DNA of 6,855 nucleotides from Planctomycetota bacterium. GTDB taxonomy: Bacteria > Planctomycetota > Phycisphaerae > Phycisphaerales > UBA1924. Shown in pieces: positions 1 through 6,855 of this stretch (positions within the stretch are counted from its first letter, which is position 1; each line of letters opens with the position of its first letter). The DNA lies in contig JAFLCM010000135.1 in assembly GCA_017303565.1 (NCBI GenBank), positions 1 to 6,855 on the forward strand. Reading direction: 5' to 3'. The notes beneath the pieces were generated by a model, which saw only the letters and a program-made list of their open reading frames with translations, was not told the DNA's origin and searched no databases. The translations under genes and the position numbers were made by a program.

Positions 1-1
1 C

Positions 2-1165
2 ATTCGTGGCGCAACGGTGATGGGCGTGCTCGCGTTCGCGGCGATGGCGCTGGGCGTGCGCCCGGCGACGGGCGCGGGCAGTCGCGACACCAACGCGTCG
101 GGCGCCTCCACGCCCCAGCTGGTCGAGGACGATCGCGGGCTGGTCCGGCTGACCGAGCCCGAGGACGCCGAGGCCGCGGCGGCGCTGGCGGTCGAGCAGG
201 TCGAGGACCTGGGCTCCGACGCGACCGTGACGAGAGCCGGCGGGTTCATCATCGTCTCCGACGCGGACGCGCGGTGGACGCAGGCGCGGGCGGCGTTGAT
301 CCAGCGTGCCCGCCACCAGTACGAGCGGTTCGCCGACCGCCTCGGCTTCGCGCTCACCGAGCCCGAAGAACCGCTGCTGTGCGTGCTCATCAACGACCAC
401 GACGCGTACACCCGCTTCGCGCAGGCCCACGACGGCGTGCAGGCGGGCTGGGTCGCGGGCTACTACGCGTCGCTCTCCAATCGCATCGTCTTCTATAACG
501 ACGAGACCAGCCCGGCGGCGGCGCAGGCGGCCGAGCGCCTCGCCGAGTACGACCGCGTGGTGACCGAGGCCCGCACGCTCGCGGCCCAGGCGCGGAAGGA
601 GAAGCGAGCCGACGTGGCGGCGAGCCTCGAGGCCCGCGCCGGGGAGATGGGATCGCGCCTGAAGGCTGAGCGCAAGAAGGTCGAGCGCAGCACCCGCGTG
701 AGCGCCGAGGCCAAGGCGGTGCACGAGGCGGTGCACCTGCTCGCGTTTAACACCGGGCTGCAGCGCCGCGACCGTCAGTACCCCTTCTGGCTCACCGAGG
801 GCCTCGCGTCGTCGTTTGAGACGGAAAGGACCGGGGCCGCCTTCGGGCCCGACCACGAGTTCGCTCCGCGTCGCAAGGACTTCGATCGCCTCCGCGACGC
901 CGACCGGCTGCTCCCCCTTGAGGTGCTGGTGCAACTCAACAGCGTGCCCGACGACGACGAGGAGACGGCGGAGGTCATGTACGCCCAGTCGTACACGCTG
1001 TTCCGCTACCTGTTCCGGTACGAGCGGGCCGCGCTCGCGGAGTTCTTCCGTGATTACCTCCGCGAGCCGGCGGGACGCATCGGGCCCAAGCGACAACTGG
1101 AACTGTTCCGGGCGCGGTTCGGCGACGTGGCGGCGCTGGAGCGCGTGTTCCTGAAGCGCGGCTGA
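2..1165 (+). CDS. DUF1570-type putative zinc metalloprotease, exported (5' end outside window)
   Basis: Probably a peptidase-like protein acting outside the cytoplasm; its substrate is unknown. Numbering from the GTG at 17 gives 382 residues. Residues 1-20 are hydrophobic and Ala/Gly-rich, like the core of a signal peptide. That GTG has no Shine-Dalgarno, the segment lacks a positive N-terminal charge, and the frame is open to the window edge (an Arg codon lies upstream), so the true start is probably outside. Residues 75-160 form a mixed alpha/beta domain (FIIVSDAD, LCVLINDHDAYTRF, NRIVFYND). Residues 165-232 are a charged, Ala/Glu/Arg-rich, probably coiled-coil stretch. HEAVH at 236-240, followed by LLAFNTG and WLTEG with E261, matches the gluzincin zinc-site pattern and the layout of planctomycete DUF1570 proteins. 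The gene converges on uvrA with an 8-bp gap. Family assignment is from motif memory; proteolytic activity is inferred. Confidence 0.75.
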   Translation: MRGATVMGVLAFAAMALGVRPATGAGSRDTNASGASTPQLVEDDRGLVRLTEPEDAEAAAALAVEQVEDLGSDATVTRAGGFIIVSDADARWTQARAALIQRARHQYERFADRLGFALTEPEEPLLCVLINDHDAYTRFAQAHDGVQAGWVAGYYASLSNRIVFYNDETSPAAAQAAERLAEYDRVVTEARTLAAQARKEKRADVAASLEARAGEMGSRLKAERKKVERSTRVSAEAKAVHEAVHLLAFNTGLQRRDRQYPFWLTEGLASSFETERTGAAFGPDHEFAPRRKDFDRLRDADRLLPLEVLVQLNSVPDDDEETAEVMYAQSYTLFRYLFRYERAALAEFFRDYLREPAGRIGPKRQLELFRARFGDVAALERVFLKRG

Positions 1166-1173
1166 TACCGGCG

Positions 1174-1183
<10 letters not shown>
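1153..1183. terminator. Hairpin spanning both convergent stop codons, possible bidirectional terminator
   Basis: GAAGCGC at 1153-1159 is the exact reverse complement of GCGCTTC at 1177-1183. In between, the TGA stop of the plus gene (1163-1165) can pair with TCA at 1174-1176, which is the uvrA stop. An alternative inner stem pairs GCTGA (1161-1165) with TCAGC (1174-1178) around an 8-nt loop. No T-run follows on either strand, so it is not a classical intrinsic terminator. The arms also encode Lys-Arg near both C-termini, so the symmetry may simply reflect coding. It is the only candidate structure between the two convergent genes. Confidence 0.35.
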
Positions 1184-4386
<3,203 letters not shown>

Positions 4387-4393
4387 ATCATCT

Positions 4394-4398
4394 CTCCC
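4394..4398 (-). promoter_or_regulatory. Shine-Dalgarno of uvrA, supporting the GTG start
   Basis: On the minus strand GGGAG occupies 4398-4394, seven bases before the GTG at 4386. Its distance to the alternative in-frame ATG at 4377 would be 16 bases, which is too long. Two further ATG triplets, beginning at 4391 and 4388, are out of frame. This spacing is the reason for choosing the GTG, although many planctomycete genes do not rely on a Shine-Dalgarno. Confidence 0.55.
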
Positions 4399-4410
4399 GC
4401 GCCGCGTCCA

Positions 4411-4420
4411 GCCGATCGGC
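4411..4420. promoter_or_regulatory. Perfect 10-bp palindrome in the uvrA leader, possible operator
   Basis: GCCGATCGGC is fully self-complementary and lies about 5-14 bases after the predicted transcription start of uvrA, between the -10 box and the Shine-Dalgarno. The symmetry does not extend into the flanking bases. It does not look like any LexA box I know (neither the GAAC-N4-GTTC type nor the CTGT-N8-ACAG type). A binding site for a dimeric regulator is possible; chance in GC-rich DNA is also possible. Confidence 0.3.
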
Positions 4421-4431
4421 GTGTGAGGGGG

Positions 4432-4460
4432 ATGATAGGGTGTCCACGCGACGGAGTGAA
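4432..4460 (-). promoter_or_regulatory. Probable housekeeping-type promoter of uvrA
   Basis: On the minus strand, TTCACT (4460-4455; 4 of 6 matches to TTGACA) is followed after exactly 17 bases by TATCAT (4437-4432; 5 of 6 matches to TATAAT). Transcription would start near 4425, giving a leader of about 38 bases. The pair sits between the tRNA-Arg 3' end and uvrA, so uvrA can be transcribed independently of the tRNA. The AT-rich -10 stands out in otherwise GC-rich DNA. Confidence 0.6.
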
Positions 4461-4483
4461 CCGCGACTGACGAAAGTGTGAAG

Positions 4484-4557
4484 CGTCCCGGGGGCGATTC
4501 GAACGCCCGACCTGCCGCTTAGAAGGCGGCTGCTCTATCCAACTGAGCTACCGGGAC
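4484..4557 (-). tRNA. tRNA-Arg, anticodon UCU
   Basis: Read on the minus strand, the 74 bases fold into a full cloverleaf: acceptor GTCCCGG with CCGGGAC, D stem GCTC with GAGC, anticodon stem GCCGC with GCGGC around loop CTTCTAA (anticodon TCT), a 5-base variable loop AGGTC, and T stem GGGCG with CGCCC around TTCGAAT. The discriminator base is G. The next bases are CTT, so CCA is not encoded and must be added by the CCA-adding enzyme. It reads AGA and AGG, which are minor codons in this GC-rich DNA (I noticed one of each in the gene at 2-1165). It lies upstream of uvrA on the same strand; I see no clear terminator between them. Confidence 0.97.
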
Positions 4558-4752
4558 GGCGGACGCTCCAAGCGTAGCCGGGACCGGGTTGCTCCGGGCC
4601 GCGGCAACAGGGCGGGAGCGGTCCCCTGAACCGAGGAATGCGGGCCCTCGCGCGACATCCCGGGGCTTCTGGCTTGAGGGCTCGCCCGGACCGGTCGATG
4701 GGTGATCGGACGCGCCATCGTGCCGCGCCCGACCAAGACCGCCCACCCAGAC

Positions 4753-4796
4753 GGACCGAGCCAAGAAAAGGACCGCGCCAGAAAGGGACCGAGCCA
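4753..4796 (+). repeat. Three direct copies of GGACCGMGCCA leading into the cheV start
   Basis: GGACCGAGCCA (4753-4763), GGACCGCGCCA (4770-4780) and GGACCGAGCCA (4786-4796) recur with periods of 17 and 16 bases, separated by A-rich spacers (AGAAAA, GAAAG). The first and third copies are identical. The last copy ends on the A of the cheV ATG. The second spacer and third copy together form the Shine-Dalgarno AAAGGGA (4782-4788), seven bases before the start. The array may be a duplicated translation-initiation segment or a binding site for an RNA or protein. Confidence 0.6.
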
Positions 4797-5764
4797 TGAC
4801 CAACGAGATGCCCGGGATCACAGGCGACATTCTGCTCGACGCCGGCACCAACGAGATGGAGGTGCTTGTGTTCTCCCTCGCCGGGGGGTGGTTCGGGGTC
4901 AACGTGGCGAAGGTGCGCGAGGTCATCCGCCCGGTTCCTCTGGTCGCCGCCCCGCATCGACACCCTTCGGTGATGGGGATGTTCAACATCCGCGGCGTGG
5001 TGCTGCCAGTGGTGGACCTCGCCAAGCACCTCGGTCTGGGTCGCGCCTCGACGGGCGCTGCACAGGGCGAGCCCGAGGGCCGCGTCATCATCACGGAGTT
5101 CAACGGCTTCCGCTGCGGCTTCCGCGTGGACACGGTGGAGCAGATCTACCGCGTTTCGTGGTCGATGGTGAAGCCCGCGCCGGACACCGACGTGTCGGGC
5201 GGCGGGCGACCGGACGTCGCCTCGTCCACCACGGGTGTGCTCGAGATGAACGGCCGGCTGACCCTCATGGTCGACTTCGAGTCCGTGGCGGACTCGATCT
5301 TGCACGAGAAGCGGCTGCATGTGGGGGCCGTGGAAAACGCCTCGGGCGTGGACCGCGCCGCCGCGCGGCTGGTCCTCGTCGAGGACTCACCCTTCATGCG
5401 GAAACTCGTCCGTGACACCTTCATCGCCAGCGGCTACACGCAGACACGGGTGTTCCCCGACGGACTCTCCGCGTGGGAGGCCCTCAGTGCTGAGGGCGCG
5501 GAGCCGGTTGACGCCGTCGTCAGTGACATCGAGATGCCGCGGATGGACGGCCTGCGCCTTTGCCACCAGATCAAGCAGCACCCGGCGCTCCGGGAGGTAC
5601 CGGTGGTCCTGTTCAGTTCGCTCATCAGCGAGGACAACCTGAAGAAGGGCCGCCAGGTGGGGGCTGACCTGCAGATCGCCAAGCCGGAACTCGCGGAGAT
5701 GGTTCGGATCGTGGACCGGGCGATGGCCGGGGAACTGGCCGGGATGGCCCAGGCGGCGGCGTGA
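4796..5764 (+). CDS. cheV: CheV-type chemotaxis coupling protein (CheW domain plus receiver domain)
   Basis: A cytoplasmic adaptor expected to link chemoreceptors to the CheA kinase and to tune the coupling by phosphorylation of its receiver. Of 322 residues, about 20-170 form the CheW domain: FGVNVAKVREVIR at 33-45, HPSVMGMFNIRG at 56-67 and LPVVDLAKHLGL at 70-81 are characteristic. After a short linker, residues 190-310 form the receiver: acidic pair E196/D197, phosphoacceptor D244 in SDIEMPRMDG, S274 at the conserved Thr/Ser position and K296 in QIAKPE, a CheV-like ending. All residues needed for phosphorylation are present. The length fits CheV, and it ends in an Ala-rich tail. The ATG has a good Shine-Dalgarno (AAAGGGA, 7-base spacing). 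No cheA, cheR, cheB or receptor gene is adjacent, so it acts with partners encoded elsewhere. Confidence 0.9.
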   Translation: MTNEMPGITGDILLDAGTNEMEVLVFSLAGGWFGVNVAKVREVIRPVPLVAAPHRHPSVMGMFNIRGVVLPVVDLAKHLGLGRASTGAAQGEPEGRVIITEFNGFRCGFRVDTVEQIYRVSWSMVKPAPDTDVSGGGRPDVASSTTGVLEMNGRLTLMVDFESVADSILHEKRLHVGAVENASGVDRAAARLVLVEDSPFMRKLVRDTFIASGYTQTRVFPDGLSAWEALSAEGAEPVDAVVSDIEMPRMDGLRLCHQIKQHPALREVPVVLFSSLISEDNLKKGRQVGADLQIAKPELAEMVRIVDRAMAGELAGMAQAAA

Positions 5765-5869
5765 CCCCCGCCCGGGACATCTAGAAGCACGGTCTTTCGC
5801 AAAGATTTCTCGCGACAGTGACGTGACAACCCGTTCGGGATGACGCCTGCCTGGGGTAGGCTGGTCATC

Positions 5870-5885
5870 GGGGCCGCTCCGCCCC
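5870..5885 (+). promoter_or_regulatory. Small GC hairpin abutting the protease ribosome-binding site
   Basis: GGGGC (5870-5874) pairs with GCCCC (5881-5885) around a 6-base loop. The 3' arm ends directly before the Shine-Dalgarno AGGGAG at 5886-5891. Folding could affect access to the start region, but a 5-bp GC stem is common by chance in this composition. Confidence 0.25.
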
Positions 5886-5891
5886 AGGGAG
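5886..5891 (+). promoter_or_regulatory. Shine-Dalgarno of the secreted serine protease gene
   Basis: AGGGAG lies eight bases before the ATG at 5900. It supports that start, which also gives a sensible signal peptide with an early His-Arg before the hydrophobic stretch. Confidence 0.6.
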
Positions 5892-5899
5892 TACACGTC

Positions 5900-6855
5900 A
5901 TGTCGCACCGCTGTTTGCACGTCTGGGCTGTTGCCGTGTCCGCCGGGACCGTTTCGACCGTGAGCGCGGTCACGGGGCCGACCGCCGCGCCCGTTACCGC
6001 CGCTCAGGACGCCGAGTTCTGGTACGTCGGGCGTGTGCAGACCAACGCCAACGCGGTCGACACCCATCTGGCCACCGGCTCGTACATCCGCCAGGGCGTG
6101 GTCCTGACCGCCGGGCACGCGGTGAACGCCGACCGTCGGAGCGGGGTGGCGTTCGAGCGCTTCCAGTTGGGCGCGACGCGGTACTTCGGCCTCGGCGTCG
6201 CGAACCCCGGGTACGATCCGAGTGGACCGCAGGTTTCGGGTCAGGACCTCTCGCTCATGCTGCTGCTGAACTCCCGGGCCAACCAGCCGGGCGAGGCTTT
6301 TCCGCAACTGGCCGATGCCGGTGGGGCTCATGCGCTCACGCAGGGCCAGAGCGTCGAGGTCATCGGCTTCACCGGCCCCGGCGGCGTGAGCGAGAAGCGC
6401 CGCGGTGTGATGTCGATCCGCAACCCGCACGGGGGCGACATCACCGCGACCACCTACACCTATCGCGCCGCCGGAACCGACTCCACGCAGCCCGGCGATA
6501 GCGGCGGGCCGCACCTCCACGACTTCGGCGGCGCGATCGGCAAGCGCATCGTCGCCACCACCCAGAGCGGCAACGGCGGCGGGATCTCGACCGGCGTCCG
6601 CGTCGATGCGCACCGACCGTTCATCGACGGCGACGGCGTCGGCGGCAAGCGAACGATCACGAAGTTCGCGGTCGCGGGCCACGCCGACTGGTCCGCCGGG
6701 GCCTCCTGGGCACGGGGCAGCGCCGGCGCCGCCTCCGCTCCGGGTGCGGACGACGTGGTTGTGCTCGACCCCAGCACCGGCGCCGACAGCGACCGGGTCG
6801 TGACCGTCGACGTGAACACCGCGCAGCTCGACGGGCTGCTCAACGACGTCACGCT
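5900..6855 (+). CDS. Secreted trypsin-like (S1 family) serine protease with C-terminal repeat-like region, truncated at window end
   Basis: Predicted exported endopeptidase. 318 codons are visible and the frame stays open at the right edge. Residues 1-35 look like a Sec signal peptide (MSHR, then a VWAVAVSAG stretch), with possible cleavage near VTA-AQ. The catalytic domain spans about 38-245 with a complete triad: H73 in LTAGHAV, D116 in GQDLSLMLL, S201 in QPGDSGGP. TQSGNGGGIST at 221-231 fits the strand that lines the substrate pocket. The only cysteine is C5 in the signal peptide, so the domain has no disulfides. After residue 250 comes ADWSAGASW, then APGADDVVVL and RVVTVDVNTAQLDGLL, resembling the W/G-rich, PGADD-type beta repeats seen in large secreted planctomycete proteins; this likeness is a judgement by eye. 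A C-terminal sorting signal would lie beyond the window. Confidence 0.88.
   Translation, partial: MSHRCLHVWAVAVSAGTVSTVSAVTGPTAAPVTAAQDAEFWYVGRVQTNANAVDTHLATGSYIRQGVVLTAGHAVNADRRSGVAFERFQLGATRYFGLGVANPGYDPSGPQVSGQDLSLMLLLNSRANQPGEAFPQLADAGGAHALTQGQSVEVIGFTGPGGVSEKRRGVMSIRNPHGGDITATTYTYRAAGTDSTQPGDSGGPHLHDFGGAIGKRIVATTQSGNGGGISTGVRVDAHRPFIDGDGVGGKRTITKFAVAGHADWSAGASWARGSAGAASAPGADDVVVLDPSTGADSDRVVTVDVNTAQLDGLLNDVT

Noticed and set aside
17..22. GTG at 17 (or ATG at 20) as the true start of the DUF1570 gene
   Set aside because: There is no Shine-Dalgarno before it, the frame is open to the window edge, and the resulting signal peptide would lack a basic N-terminus. The upstream Arg codon suggests the start is outside the window.
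4484..4557. tRNA-Arg as an integration site for a mobile element
   Set aside because: No integrase, no duplicated tRNA 3' end and no composition shift are visible on either side.
4588..4608. GTTGC/GCAAC inverted repeat in the divergent region upstream of the tRNA
   Set aside because: The stem is 5 bp with an 11-base loop and lies at no obvious position relative to a promoter; likely chance. The rest of 4558-4752 shows no convincing promoter or gene.
4519..5320. Minus-strand open frames overlapping the tRNA and the start of cheV
   Set aside because: They run through the tRNA cloverleaf and antisense to the CheW domain, and the translations show no domain.
5793..5805. TCTTT-CGC-AAAGA hairpin after cheV as a terminator
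   Set aside because: A 5-bp, mostly A-T stem with a 3-base loop is too weak and has only a short T stretch after it.
5834..5862. TTCGGG-17-TAGGCT as a promoter for the protease gene
   Set aside because: The -10-like TAGGCT is plausible but the -35 matches consensus at only two of six positions, too weak to annotate.
5387..6682. A 431-codon minus-strand open frame opposite cheV and the protease gene
   Set aside because: It covers parts of two well-supported plus-strand genes with intact catalytic and phosphorylation motifs and spans the gap between them; its composition is that of a shadow frame.

Overview
The window is GC-rich, densely coding bacterial DNA. A DUF1570-type putative metalloprotease, a CheW-receiver fusion and an exported trypsin-like protease followed by a W/G/P-rich repeat-like segment suggest Planctomycetota, perhaps a Phycisphaerae-like lineage. 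This is inference from gene families; there is no rRNA or other marker here to prove it.

Layout, left to right. (1) Plus strand, 2-1165: an exported or membrane-anchored HExxH protein of DUF1570 type, whose 5' end lies outside the window. (2) Minus strand, 1174-4386: complete uvrA, the damage-recognition ATPase of nucleotide excision repair. It converges on gene 1 with an 8-bp gap, and a hairpin spans both stop codons. (3) A 97-bp gap holding a good -35/-10 pair for uvrA and a perfect 10-bp palindrome just after the predicted transcription start. (4) Minus strand, 4484-4557: tRNA-Arg(UCU) without an encoded CCA. (5) A 238-bp divergent intergenic region ending in three imperfect copies of an 11-bp repeat, the last of which runs into the start codon of the next gene. 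(6) Plus strand, 4796-5764: a CheV-type chemotaxis coupling protein (CheW domain plus receiver). (7) A 135-bp gap. (8) Plus strand, from 5900 past the right edge: a secreted S1-family serine protease, with a complete catalytic domain but a truncated C-terminal region.

The genes do not form one pathway. They read as independent transcription units: DNA repair (uvrA), translation (tRNA), chemosensory signalling (cheV) and two envelope or secreted putative proteases. I found no CRISPR array, insertion sequence, integrase, toxin-antitoxin pair or recognisable defence system, and nothing I would call a new multi-gene system. The points most worth a second look are the insertions in UvrA (including a split zinc-ligand pair), the coiled-coil-like insertion in the DUF1570 protein, the repeats leading into cheV, and the cysteine-free protease with its C-terminal repeat-like segment.
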